This document shows positions 6,957 through 14,199 of a DNA stretch of 35,727 nucleotides, piece by piece; the stretch's first letter is position 1, and each line of letters starts with the position of its first letter. The position numbers and the translations under genes are program-made. Source of the DNA: Halobacteriales archaeon QS_4_70_19. Its GTDB lineage: Archaea; Halobacteriota; Halobacteria; Halobacteriales; Haloarculaceae. The notes beneath the pieces were generated by a model. It had not been told where the DNA came from, made no database searches, and worked only from the letters and a program-made list of their open reading frames with translations. The stretch spans positions 1 through 35,727 of the forward strand of contig PXRM01000006.1 of assembly GCA_003020985.1 (NCBI GenBank). Direction: 5' to 3'.

Positions 6957-7772
6957 GTGTTCGAGCCCCGTCCTCTCTCGCCCGACCTGGAGACGGTCCG
7001 CGGAGCGTACGCGCCGGACGCGGCAGTTCTGGACTGTGTACGGGACTTCGAGACGCTGGAACCGGCCGCAGCAGAGCAGCTCGGGCTCATCGCCGACCAG
7101 CTCGACCCGTTCGCGGCCCCGGACGAGTGGCTCCCGGCGGACGCTCCCGAGATGCTCCGCCGCTACGCTGGCGACGAGTTCACCGTCGGGCTCCCCGGCG
7201 ATGGCGGCGTCGCCTGGACGCGACAGACCGTCCCGCCGACGATCATCGTCAAGCCGCGGCTGGAGGGCTCGCCGGACTCGTTCGTGGACTTCCTCGTCGC
7301 CGAGGCGCTCGTCGAGACGGACGTGGCGCCCGCGGAGTCGTTCCTCGGCTTCTTCGGCGCGCACTACCCCGAACTGGCAGCGGCCACGCCGCTCTCCCCG
7401 GCCGACACCTACCAGCTCGCGACGGCCCTCGACACCGCCTACGTCGGCCGACTGACCCGGCCGGTCTTCGAGGCGTGGGGCGAGACGAACGGAGGAGACA
7501 GCGACCACCCGCAGTTGCCGGCCCTGCACGACGCGTGGGTGGACGCCGGCGAGCGCCTCCAGCCGCGTCTGAACGGGCTCCCCGGGGAGGTCGCGCACGG
7601 TGAGACCGGCTTCGCCGCCGCCGCGGAACTGGCCTGCGCCGCTCTCAAGCACGGCCTCGACCTGCCGGATCCCTTCGCGGCGCTCGACACGGGAGCCTAC
7701 GAGCGCAACGGCCCCGCGTTCGCGGTCCGGTGGGCCGAGAAGACGTTCGACGCGCTCGCCAGGTCCGAGTGA
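6957..7772 (+). CDS. conserved haloarchaeal protein, unknown function
   Basis: 271 residues, acidic and apparently cytosolic, starting at GTG 6957 one base after the membrane-peptide stop. Conspicuous segments are LRRYAGDEFTVGLPGDGG, WTRQTVPPTIIVKPRLEGSP, FVDFLVAEALVE and, near the end, FAVRWAEKTFDALA. There is no signal peptide, membrane helix, metal motif or nucleotide-binding motif that I can see. I do not recognise a characterised family. The tight junction with the upstream membrane peptide suggests the two act together. The third-position G/C preference is typical of this genome, so it is a real, native gene. Confidence 0.8.
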   Translation: MFEPRPLSPDLETVRGAYAPDAAVLDCVRDFETLEPAAAEQLGLIADQLDPFAAPDEWLPADAPEMLRRYAGDEFTVGLPGDGGVAWTRQTVPPTIIVKPRLEGSPDSFVDFLVAEALVETDVAPAESFLGFFGAHYPELAAATPLSPADTYQLATALDTAYVGRLTRPVFEAWGETNGGDSDHPQLPALHDAWVDAGERLQPRLNGLPGEVAHGETGFAAAAELACAALKHGLDLPDPFAALDTGAYERNGPAFAVRWAEKTFDALARSE

Positions 7773-7818
7773 GTCCCGTCCGCTGATTGGATGAACCCCC
7801 GGCGTCCTCGACCGGTGG

Positions 7819-8094
7819 TCAGATCTCGTCGTCCGGGTCGTTGTTCTCCCGGACGCGTTCGGCCTCCTTCCGGTAGCGTTCCTGCTCAGACGTCTGGACC
7901 GGAGCCAGGTCGTCGGGGTCGACGTCGCGGGCGGCGGTGACCGCCGTCCGGTCGAGCATCGTGGAGGAGAGCTCCCGGGTCACGGCGCGCTCGCCGTCGG
8001 GCGTCGCGTAGACGAGGGTGACGAGGTCCCGGCTGTCGTAGGACCGCTCGACCAGCCACGTCCGGACCTCGTCGGCGTCGGCATCGTCGCTCAT
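7819..8094 (-). CDS. small acidic hypothetical protein
   Basis: 91 residues, starting ATG at 8092-8094. It begins MSDDADADEVRTWLVERSYD, with a central VTLVYATPDGERAVTRELS and a charged C-terminal helix (SEQERYRKEAERVRENN). The predicted pattern is helix, strands and helix; no known domain is recognised. It has no membrane or export signals. It is transcribed towards its left neighbour. Its start region faces a 190-base intergenic stretch that holds an ORB-like box, and a weak TATA-like ttgaag lies about 30 bases upstream. Codon use is native. Probably a lineage-restricted haloarchaeal protein. Confidence 0.7.
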   Translation of the reverse strand: MSDDADADEVRTWLVERSYDSRDLVTLVYATPDGERAVTRELSSTMLDRTAVTAARDVDPDDLAPVQTSEQERYRKEAERVRENNDPDDEI

Positions 8095-8121
8095 GGGGGC
8101 GCTGGAACCTCGTCCGGCTTC

Positions 8122-8145
8122 AACCCCCCCCGTTTCCAGTGGAAG
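8122..8145 (-). other. ORB-like origin recognition box
   Basis: On the minus strand: CTTCCACTGGAAACGGGGGG followed by GGTT. It has the dyad TTCCANTGGAA and the adjacent G-string of the archaeal ORB; only the AA in GAAGGGG is replaced by GG. It sits in the non-coding gap between two genes. It is a single copy and could also bind another regulator. Confidence 0.5.
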
Positions 8146-8282
8146 CCCCCGTCGCCCGTTCGGTGAGCGGTCGGCCAGCGTGGCGCCGGTTCGAACCCCG
8201 TCCAGTCGCGGAGACCGGGGACGCCGCGGCTCCGAGCCGTCGTCGGCTCCGTCGGATGTCGGCTGCTCGAGCCGCTGTCCGG

Positions 8283-9236
8283 TTACGGTTCCTGCTCCGA
8301 TGGGTCCTCGCGTTCACCACCCGGCGCCGTGAGTGCTCCCCGTCCGTCCCGGTCCGGGAGGCTCGCGTCGCCCGCCTCGTGGAGACGCCGATGGAGTTCG
8401 AGTACCTCCATGGCCTCAGCCGCCAGGGACTCGAGGCGGTCGCAGTCGTCGTCGGTCCACTCGCGCGGGACGCGGTCGTAAGCGCAGAACGTCCCCACGA
8501 TGCGTCCGTCGGGCGTGGTGAGTTTGGCGCTGGCGTACGCCCGGAGTTCGTGCGCTTCGAGTCCCTCGTTCCCCGCGAACCGGGGGTCGTCGCTGAGGTC
8601 CGAGATCGCCGTCACTCCCGGCTCCAGCAGCGCGTAGGTGCAGACCGTCTCCTCGCGGGGGAAGACGTCGAAGTCGACACCGTAGCAGGCGGGGAACTCC
8701 TGCTCCCGGTCGTCGATGATGCCGATGGCGGTCATCGGCGCGTCGAGCAGGCTGCCCGCGAGCGTCGTCAGCCGGTCGAACGTCGGCTCGACCGCCGCCA
8801 GCACCGGTCGGTAGGCGTCCAGCGCCGCGACGCGCTCGGACTCGTCGTCGGGGAGCGGGTAGGCGGTCTGGGTCCGGAAGGCGACGGTGTGCTGGACCAG
8901 GTCGGCGAGTCGGTGATGGGCGTTCGGCGAGTCCTTCGGGACGAACTCGCTGACGGCTCCCGTCGACGCGGAGGCGTCGATGGTGTCCGGGTCCGCGTCG
9001 GTGAACAGGACGAACGCCGCGTCCGGCTGCTGCTCGCGGAGCGTGGAAAGCAGGTCCAGCCCGGTGCCGTCGGGCAGTTCGAACTCGCTCACCACGCAGT
9101 CGAACGGCGCGTCGAGCTCGTCGACGGCGGTCCCGAGGTCGGGACACGCCGTCACGGTCACGCCGAGGTCCTCCAACACGGCTACGGTGTCGTTCCTGGC
9201 TCCCTCGTCGGGGTCTACGCAGAGCGCGTTCGGCAT
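8283..9236 (-). CDS. receiver-GAF domain regulator with atypical receiver
   Basis: 317 residues. Residues 1-125 form a response-regulator receiver (MPNALCVDPDEG, then SEFELPDGTGLDLLSTLRE, LFTDAD, EFVPKD). The acidic pair, Thr79 and Lys101 are in place, but the position of the phospho-acceptor Asp is Glu51. Residues about 145-290 form a GAF domain of the type found in haloarchaeal sensors (LLDAPMTAIGIIDDREQEFP, EETVCTYAL, DDPRFAGNEG, GTFCAYDRVPREW). No kinase or DNA-binding domain follows, so it may pass signals by protein contact. If the Glu mimics the phosphorylated state, output would depend on the GAF ligand. It stands alone, with a minus-strand TATA-like element at 9261-9270. Confidence 0.85.
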   Translation of the reverse strand: MPNALCVDPDEGARNDTVAVLEDLGVTVTACPDLGTAVDELDAPFDCVVSEFELPDGTGLDLLSTLREQQPDAAFVLFTDADPDTIDASASTGAVSEFVPKDSPNAHHRLADLVQHTVAFRTQTAYPLPDDESERVAALDAYRPVLAAVEPTFDRLTTLAGSLLDAPMTAIGIIDDREQEFPACYGVDFDVFPREETVCTYALLEPGVTAISDLSDDPRFAGNEGLEAHELRAYASAKLTTPDGRIVGTFCAYDRVPREWTDDDCDRLESLAAEAMEVLELHRRLHEAGDASLPDRDGRGALTAPGGEREDPSEQEP

Positions 9237-9260
9237 CGGATACCACCGAATCGCGATAGG

Positions 9261-9270
9261 ATGAAAAATC
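9261..9270 (-). promoter_or_regulatory. TATA-like element of the receiver-GAF gene
   Basis: Minus strand GATTTTTCAT about 25-34 bases before the ATG at 9234-9236, consistent with a leaderless transcript. Confidence 0.5.
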
Positions 9271-9436
9271 CCTCCCCCGAATCTGCGACTGGACGTTCAG
9301 GGCCGTCTGCCGTCCATCCGCTGCAGCGGACCAGTCACCGCTGCCCCCGGCTGCACGCGTAGCGGGCAGCCGCCGTGCCCGTCCCCCTGTTCCCGAACGG
9401 GTGGATTGATACGGCCGACTCGCCTACCCCGGGTCG

Positions 9437-10468
9437 ATGGACGCGCCGCTGTGGACGGAGACGCACGCGCCCGCCCTCGCGGACCTCCCCCAGCCTGACG
9501 TCCGCGACTACCTCGCCGGGGCCGTCGACGAGCCCATCAACCTCGTCCTCCACGGCCCGGAGGGGGTCGGCAAGACCGCCGCGGCCCGTGCGCTGGCCCG
9601 CGCGGCCCACGCGGACCCGGAAAACGACCTCATCGAGATCAACGTCGCGGACTTCTTCAGCCGGACGAAGTCGGAAATCAAGGACGACCCCCGGTTCGCG
9701 CACTTCCTCGAGGGCCGTTCGCGCATGAGCAAGCGCGACATGATCAACCACGTCCTCAAGGAGTCCGCGGCCCACCAGCCCGTCTCGGGCGAGTACAAGA
9801 CGGTCCTGCTGGACAACGCCGAAACCATCCGCGAGGACTTCCAGCAGGCGCTGCGCCGCGTGATGGAGCAGTACGCCCGCAACACGCAGTTCGTCATCGC
9901 GACGCGCCGACCCTCCAAACTGATCCCGCCCATCGAGTCGCGCTGCTTCCCGGTGCCGATGCGCGCGCCGACCCACGAGGAGACGGCGACGGTCCTGCGC
10001 TCGATTCTGGACGCCGAGGAGATCTCCTACGACGACCAGGGCATCGACTTCGTCGCGAGCTACGGCGACGGCGACCTCCGGCGGGCCATCCTCGGCGCGC
10101 AGCTGGTGGCGACGAAGGCCGAGGACGACGACCGCGACGCGGTAGTGACGATGGACACCGCCTACGAGGCGCTGGGCGAGGTCGGCGTGGATGCCCACGT
10201 CGAGGAGATGCTCGCGGCCGCCGCGTCGGGTGATTTCAGCGCTGCCCGCTCGACCCTCGACGACCTGCTGGAGGACGAGGGGCTCTCCGGCGAGGAACTC
10301 CTCGCGGAACTCCTCCGGGTCGCCCGCGAGAGCAACCGCAACTGGGACCTCGCGCGGCTCCACGAACTCGCCGGCGAGGTCGACATGGACCTCGTGGAGG
10401 GAATCTCGGACCGCACCCACCTCTCGCACCTGCTCGCGGAACTGGCCCGGTCCGAAGGTAGTTCGTAA
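9437..10468 (+). CDS. rfcC: replication factor C small subunit 2 (clamp loader)
   Basis: 343 residues, AAA+ clamp-loader small subunit. It has Walker A GPEGVGKT (residues about 38-45), a Walker B variant VLLDNAE (Asn and Ala where DEAD-type clamp loaders have Glu and Ala), the SRC arginine-finger motif IESRCF, a lid (GDGDLRRAIL) and a C-terminal collar domain. Haloarchaea encode RfcA, RfcB and a divergent second small subunit, RfcC, with a start like MDAPLWTETHAP. The variant Walker B suggests weak or no ATP hydrolysis by this subunit, an inference. It loads PCNA, which is encoded 18 kb away at 28478. A TATA-like attgatacgg lies 25-30 bases upstream. No intein is present. Confidence 0.88.
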   Translation: MDAPLWTETHAPALADLPQPDVRDYLAGAVDEPINLVLHGPEGVGKTAAARALARAAHADPENDLIEINVADFFSRTKSEIKDDPRFAHFLEGRSRMSKRDMINHVLKESAAHQPVSGEYKTVLLDNAETIREDFQQALRRVMEQYARNTQFVIATRRPSKLIPPIESRCFPVPMRAPTHEETATVLRSILDAEEISYDDQGIDFVASYGDGDLRRAILGAQLVATKAEDDDRDAVVTMDTAYEALGEVGVDAHVEEMLAAAASGDFSAARSTLDDLLEDEGLSGEELLAELLRVARESNRNWDLARLHELAGEVDMDLVEGISDRTHLSHLLAELARSEGSS

Positions 10469-10519
10469 CGATCCAAGCTTGCTGGATACCTCCGCCATTC
10501 ACTCCCAATTCGACCCATT

Positions 10520-10532
10520 AGTATAAAATACT
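10520..10532 (+). promoter_or_regulatory. palindromic TATA-type promoter candidate without an assigned gene
   Basis: AGTAT-AAA-ATACT is a perfect 5-bp inverted repeat containing TATAAAA, in an AT-rich island between convergent rfcC and HAD genes. Transcription to the right would start near 10548, where an ATG opens only 22 codons (to TAG 10614-10616). Downstream DNA is very GC-rich with hairpins such as cgctcgcttcgctcgcgg. A small RNA is possible; nothing else is seen in 10469-10766. Confidence 0.4.
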
Positions 10533-10766
10533 GATACAAAGTAGAAAATGGGCGTTGGCGCTGAGGCCCCTGTTTCGGGTCGAGCGGATCGCGTGGCGGT
10601 TCCAGCGGAGCGCTAGCGTCCCCCCCCCTCCCCGCGCCGTCGCCGGGGAGACTGGACCCGCTCGCTTCGCTCGCGGCCTCGGCCGGGGGCCGACGGCGCG
10701 CTTTCTGTTCCCGGACCCGGGCGGAGTGCTCACGGGGCGGGCCACCGGGTCGCCGCCCCGGCTGCG

Positions 10767-11552
10767 TCACCGCCCCTCCAGCAGGTCGGCCAGTCCGGAG
10801 AGAGAGGCCACGGAGCGGGCTCCAGGGGGCACGTCGTGGTCGCTGGGGGCCACGTCGCGGTCGCTGGGGGCCACGTCGCGGTCGCTGGGGGCCACGTCGC
10901 GGTCGCCGGGGGCCACGACGACGCCCGGGACGCCGATGTTGAGCGCGCCCGCCGCGTGGTCGGGGTCGCGGCCCGCGAACCAGACCCGGCCGCCGCCGAG
11001 CGCGTCCTCGACGGTCTCGAAGGCGCGGGCGTGTGGCAGTTCGTAGCCCGTGAGCGCCGACGTAAACGACGCCGTGACGCGGTTGTCGAGTCCTGCAGCC
11101 GAGAGCAGCGCGTCGACCTCCGGCGGCCCGTTCAGGTAGACCACCGGGTTCCAGCCCGCGTCGCGGAGCCGGTCCAGCGCGTCGGCCGCGCCGTCGACCG
11201 CGCTCCACGCGGCCGCATCCAGGTACGCGTCCCGGACGGTTCTCGCGACCGCGTCGGCCTGTCGGCGCGGGACGTCGACGGCCGCGAGAGCGTCCGCGAA
11301 CGTCGACTCGTGGTGGCGCCACCAGTCCTCGCCCGCCCGGTCGGCGTGCATCCGGTCCGGGCGGTGCCAGGGGAACGTCAGGTGCGGGCGGATCGCGTCG
11401 GGCGCTGCCGAGCGGGCCGTGTCGCTCGCGGCGAGCACGTCACGCAGCGCCCCGGCCCAGTCGTCGTCCGGAGGCCCGTACGCGCCCGCCGGCGTGCTGG
11501 CCGCACGCGTCGTGAGGGCGTCGAACGCGAGGAGGACGTACCGGTCTCGCAC
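10767..11552 (-). CDS. HAD-like hydrolase with degenerate motifs and internal repeat
   Basis: 261 residues from GTG at 11550-11552. The fold pattern is that of haloacid-dehalogenase-like proteins: motif I FDALTT (nucleophile Asp11, no second Asp), motif II VVYLNG, the motif III region TGYELPHARAFE with Leu where Lys is normal, and motif IV WFAGRDPDHAAGALNIGVPG. Loss of the motif III Lys makes ordinary phosphatase activity doubtful. Near the C-terminus a 7-residue unit (DRDVAPS) is repeated about four times, encoded by 21-base tandem repeats. It lies 65 bases downstream of trmG10 in the same direction, so the two may be co-transcribed. Substrate unknown. Confidence 0.72.
   Translation of the reverse strand: MRDRYVLLAFDALTTRAASTPAGAYGPPDDDWAGALRDVLAASDTARSAAPDAIRPHLTFPWHRPDRMHADRAGEDWWRHHESTFADALAAVDVPRRQADAVARTVRDAYLDAAAWSAVDGAADALDRLRDAGWNPVVYLNGPPEVDALLSAAGLDNRVTASFTSALTGYELPHARAFETVEDALGGGRVWFAGRDPDHAAGALNIGVPGVVVAPGDRDVAPSDRDVAPSDRDVAPSDHDVPPGARSVASLSGLADLLEGR
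10824..10907 (-). repeat. 21-bp tandem repeat inside the HAD-like gene
   Basis: Four 21-base units (consensus on the plus strand gggggccacgtcgcggtcgc plus t), the last followed by a partial unit. Two units are identical; the outer ones differ at a few bases. They encode DRDVAPS-type heptads without breaking the frame. Confidence 0.92.
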
Positions 11553-11617
11553 GAGACGCCATACCCGGCCGTGGGAGAAAAGTCGGTCGAAGGGCCGGCC
11601 GCTGTGTCCCGTGCCCC

Positions 11618-12847
11618 TCAGTCAGTCTCGTCGTCGGCCGTTCCCTCGCCGTCGGCCGTCCCCCCGTCGTCTGCCGTCAGCACGAGGACGTGCCGCGTCA
11701 GCGACCCGTGGACGCGCCGGTCGAAGCGGTCCGCGACGGTCCAGCCCGCGTCCGTGGCGGCGTCGGTCCAGGGCCGGTCCCCGACGACCACTGCGCGCCG
11801 AGCGACCCGGCGGGCCTCCGCGAGCGCGTCGCCGACGACCGCCGCCAGCTCGTCGCTGGCCCACGACTGCCGGCCGTAGGGCGCATCGAAGACGACGGCG
11901 TCGACCGGCCCCTCGCCGTCCGTGCCTGCGACCGGGAGTCGCCGGGCGTCGCCCCGGCAGACCGCAAACGCCCCGGGTTCGTCGGCCGCGCCCGAGAGGG
12001 CCTCGTTTCCGCCGAGGTAGTGGCCGAGGTTCTCCCGGGCGCCCCGGACCATCTTGCGCTGGGCGTCGATGCCGACCACGTCCGCGCCCACGAGCGCCGC
12101 CTCCGCGAGCAGGCCACCGGTCCCGCACATGGGGTCCAGCAGCCTCCGGCTCGGCCGGGCCCCGGCGATGTTCGCGAGCGCGCGGGCCAGCAGCGGGTCC
12201 ATGCTCCCGGGCTGGAAGAACGGCTTCTCCGTCGGCTGGCGGTCGCCGAAGTCGCGCCGGCTCTCGATGCTCAGCCAGCCCAGCGCGCAGACCCCGTCCT
12301 CGTCGTCGCCGAGTCCCTCGAGGTCGGCCTTCTCGAGGGCTGCGGCGTCGGGGGCGTCGGGCCCCGTCCCCGGTTCGGACTCGTCTTCGACCACCCCGAC
12401 CTCGCGCTCGTCCGCCAGCCCGAGCGCAATCGTCCCGTCGTCATCGTCGTCGTGCCCCGGGGGGGCGGCGAACAGTGCCCGGAGTTCGTGGTCCGGCTCC
12501 TCCAGGTCGACCGCGAACCCGCGGTCGACCAGCACCTGGCCGAGGTCACGTTCGGCCTGCCGCGTGTCGACGCCGGTCAGGCCGCGGACGTCGCGGGCGC
12601 GCACCCGGACCGAGCCCGTGCGGTCGAGCGCGGCGGCGTCGAGCAGGGCGGTGGCGTCCTCGACACGAGGTGCGGTCCGCCCGACCAGTTCGACGACGCG
12701 CCGGGTGAACGCCAGCCCGCGGGCGCGGTCGGTTACCCCCCGCGCCGTCGCGAGTCCCGTCGCCAGGGGGGTGACGGCGGTACAGGCGCTCTCTGCCTCG
12801 CGGCGTGCGAACCGGTCGTCCTGGCCCCCCAGTTCGAGGACGTACAC
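11618..12847 (-). CDS. trmG10: tRNA (guanine-10) N2-methyltransferase, TrmG10 type
   Basis: 409 residues from GTG at 12845-12847 (VYVLELGGQDDRFARREAES). An N-terminal THUMP-like region is followed by a class I methyltransferase domain. The SAM site is LLDPMCGTGGLLAEAALVGA with GIDAQRKMVRGA, and the catalytic DPPY-type motif is FDAPYGRQS. This matches the archaeal enzyme that makes m2G/m2,2G at position 10 of tRNA. The GTG is preferred over longer frames because a TATA-like atacctaaac lies 24-33 bases before it, typical of a leaderless gene. A strongly acidic insert (GHDDDDDG and the region around ESEPGTGPDAPD) separates the domains. The divergent neighbour is tbp. Confidence 0.87.
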   Translation of the reverse strand: MYVLELGGQDDRFARREAESACTAVTPLATGLATARGVTDRARGLAFTRRVVELVGRTAPRVEDATALLDAAALDRTGSVRVRARDVRGLTGVDTRQAERDLGQVLVDRGFAVDLEEPDHELRALFAAPPGHDDDDDGTIALGLADEREVGVVEDESEPGTGPDAPDAAALEKADLEGLGDDEDGVCALGWLSIESRRDFGDRQPTEKPFFQPGSMDPLLARALANIAGARPSRRLLDPMCGTGGLLAEAALVGADVVGIDAQRKMVRGARENLGHYLGGNEALSGAADEPGAFAVCRGDARRLPVAGTDGEGPVDAVVFDAPYGRQSWASDELAAVVGDALAEARRVARRAVVVGDRPWTDAATDAGWTVADRFDRRVHGSLTRHVLVLTADDGGTADGEGTADDETD

Positions 12848-12870
12848 GGCGACCGACCGTACTGACGGGG

Positions 12871-12880
12871 GTTTAGGTAT
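12871..12880 (-). promoter_or_regulatory. TATA element of trmG10
   Basis: Minus strand ATACCTAAAC 24-33 bases before GTG 12847; it decides that start. A second, fully palindromic TTTATAAA at 12916-12923 could serve either strand. Confidence 0.6.
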
Positions 12881-12987
12881 GACAGGCACCCCCACTTCAA
12901 CCGGCATCCCTTGCCGCTTTATAAACAGAACCACCGCCTGGGGCCCGACGTCTCCGGTATTCGACCTGTCAACCCTCACCACCCATA

Positions 12988-12995
12988 TTTATAAA
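12988..12995 (+). promoter_or_regulatory. TATA box of tbp
   Basis: TTTATAAA with a purine-rich flank, 28-35 bases before ATG 13023. It is among the strongest TATA matches in the window; TBP could bind its own promoter. Confidence 0.75.
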
Positions 12996-13022
12996 GGTTA
13001 AATACGTGGCTTAAGGCATACG

Positions 13023-13586
13023 ATGACCGACCCCAAGGAAACCATCAACATCGAGAACGTGGTGGCCTCGACGGGCATCGGCCAGGAGCTCGATCTGCAG
13101 AGCGTGGCCATGGACCTCGAGGGCGCCGACTACGATCCCGAGCAGTTCCCCGGCCTCGTCTACCGCACCCAGGAGCCCAAGAGCGCGGCGCTCATCTTCC
13201 GATCCGGCAAGATCGTCTGTACGGGCGCGAAGAGTACGAACGACGTCCACGAGTCGCTCCGCATCGTCTTCGACAAGCTCCGCGACCTCAACATCGAGGT
13301 CGACGAGGACCCCGAGATCGTCGTCCAGAACATCGTCACCTCGGCGGACCTCGGCCGCAATCTCAACCTGAACGCCATCGCCATCGGGCTCGGCCTGGAG
13401 AACATCGAGTACGAGCCCGAGCAGTTCCCCGGTCTCGTCTACCGGCTCGACGAGCCCGACGTCGTCGCCCTCCTGTTCGGCTCGGGCAAGCTCGTCATCA
13501 CGGGCGGCAAGAAGCCCGAGGACGCCGAGCACGCCGTCGACAAGATCGTCTCCGAGCTCGACAAGCTCGGTCTGCTGGACGGCTGA
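13023..13586 (+). CDS. tbp: TATA-box binding protein
   Basis: 187 residues made of two TBP repeats. Repeat 1 holds INIENVVASTGIGQELDL, QFPGLVYRTQEP and ALIFRSGKIVCTGAKS. Repeat 2 holds IVVQNIVTSADLGRNLNLN, EQFPGLVYRLDEP and ALLFGSGKLVITGGKK. The general archaeal transcription factor, it bends promoter DNA and recruits TFB and RNA polymerase. The acidic surface is typical of haloarchaea, and length and start are standard. Haloarchaea often carry several tbp genes; its conserved, unbroken form and position beside trmG10 suggest the housekeeping copy, but that cannot be proven here. It stands alone between a strong TATA box and a membrane-protein gene. Confidence 0.97.
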   Translation: MTDPKETINIENVVASTGIGQELDLQSVAMDLEGADYDPEQFPGLVYRTQEPKSAALIFRSGKIVCTGAKSTNDVHESLRIVFDKLRDLNIEVDEDPEIVVQNIVTSADLGRNLNLNAIAIGLGLENIEYEPEQFPGLVYRLDEPDVVALLFGSGKLVITGGKKPEDAEHAVDKIVSELDKLGLLDG

Positions 13587-13659
13587 GGCCGCGGCTCTCC
13601 TCCCCGCTCTCGCCACCCGGGAGCGCAGGCTACATGTCTCCCGCCCACCCACGTCCTGT

Positions 13660-14097
13660 ATGGCAGGGCTCCCGGTCGCGTCGGTGCCGGCCGCCGTCGA
13701 CCTCCCGCTCGTCCCGCTCCAGTCGGTCACCGGCGGCGGCCCGCTCGCGCTGATCGTCACCTTCCTGCTGACGTGGGTGTTCTACGCGTTCACACTCCAT
13801 CTCGCCGCGACGTTCTTCATCGGCGACGTCCCCTCGCAGAAGGCCGCCACCGCCGCCGCCGTCCCGGCCGTGGTCTCCATCCTCCTCCAGCAGTACGGCC
13901 TGCAGGGCGGGGCGTTCGGCATCGACCCCTCGCTGCTGGCCGGCGTCACCATCCTCGCCACCCTGGTCGCCGACGGGATCGCCGTCAGCTCCGTCTACCG
14001 GCTCCAGTTCCGGTCGGCGGCGCCGCTGGTCGTGTTGCACTTCGGCTTCGCCGCGGTCATGGGTGTCGCGCTGGCGAACGTCCTCGGCGTGCTGTGA
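13660..14097 (+). CDS. conserved membrane protein, about four helices
   Basis: 145 residues from ATG 13660. Hydrophobic segments lie near residues 28-48 (LALIVTFLLTWVFYAFTLHL), 62-77, 90-110 and 120-143, separated by short loops (GDVPSQKA, YRLQFRSAAP). There is no signal peptide cleavage site and no charged catalytic motif. It resembles small haloarchaeal membrane proteins of unknown function; I do not recognise a characterised family. The stop codon lies inside the first unit of a 15-base tandem repeat that continues 66 bases downstream. No operon partner is evident; tbp ends 73 bases before it. Confidence 0.8.
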   Translation: MAGLPVASVPAAVDLPLVPLQSVTGGGPLALIVTFLLTWVFYAFTLHLAATFFIGDVPSQKAATAAAVPAVVSILLQQYGLQGGAFGIDPSLLAGVTILATLVADGIAVSSVYRLQFRSAAPLVVLHFGFAAVMGVALANVLGVL

Positions 14098-14163
14098 GTC
14101 AGCGTGTTATGAGTCGGTGTGCTGCGGATCGGTGTGCTGTGAATCGCCGTGCTGTAGGTGGGC
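14089..14163 (+). repeat. 15-bp imperfect tandem repeat spanning a stop codon
   Basis: Five consecutive 15-base units of the form gtgctgtgagtcggt. The first supplies the last codons and TGA stop of the 13660 gene; the others lie downstream and keep similar stop triplets. The pattern suggests expansion of the gene's 3' end. Confidence 0.85.
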
Positions 14164-14199
14164 GCACTGGGGGGGTCCGTATCCTGTGAGCGGGGCTCT

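Noticed and set aside
8185..8215. ggttcgaacc resembling a tRNA T-loop in the gap before the receiver-GAF gene.
   Set aside because: No proper T-stem, anticodon arm or acceptor stem can be drawn around it.
10824..10907. Regular repeats considered as a CRISPR array (here and at 1-50, 14089-14163, 30044-30124).
   Set aside because: All are head-to-tail tandem repeats without spacers, and no cas genes are present.
12916..12923. Second TTTATAAA palindrome between trmG10 and tbp as a separate promoter.
   Set aside because: Its distance to either start codon is wrong for a leaderless gene and no other frame begins nearby; it may be a secondary site only.
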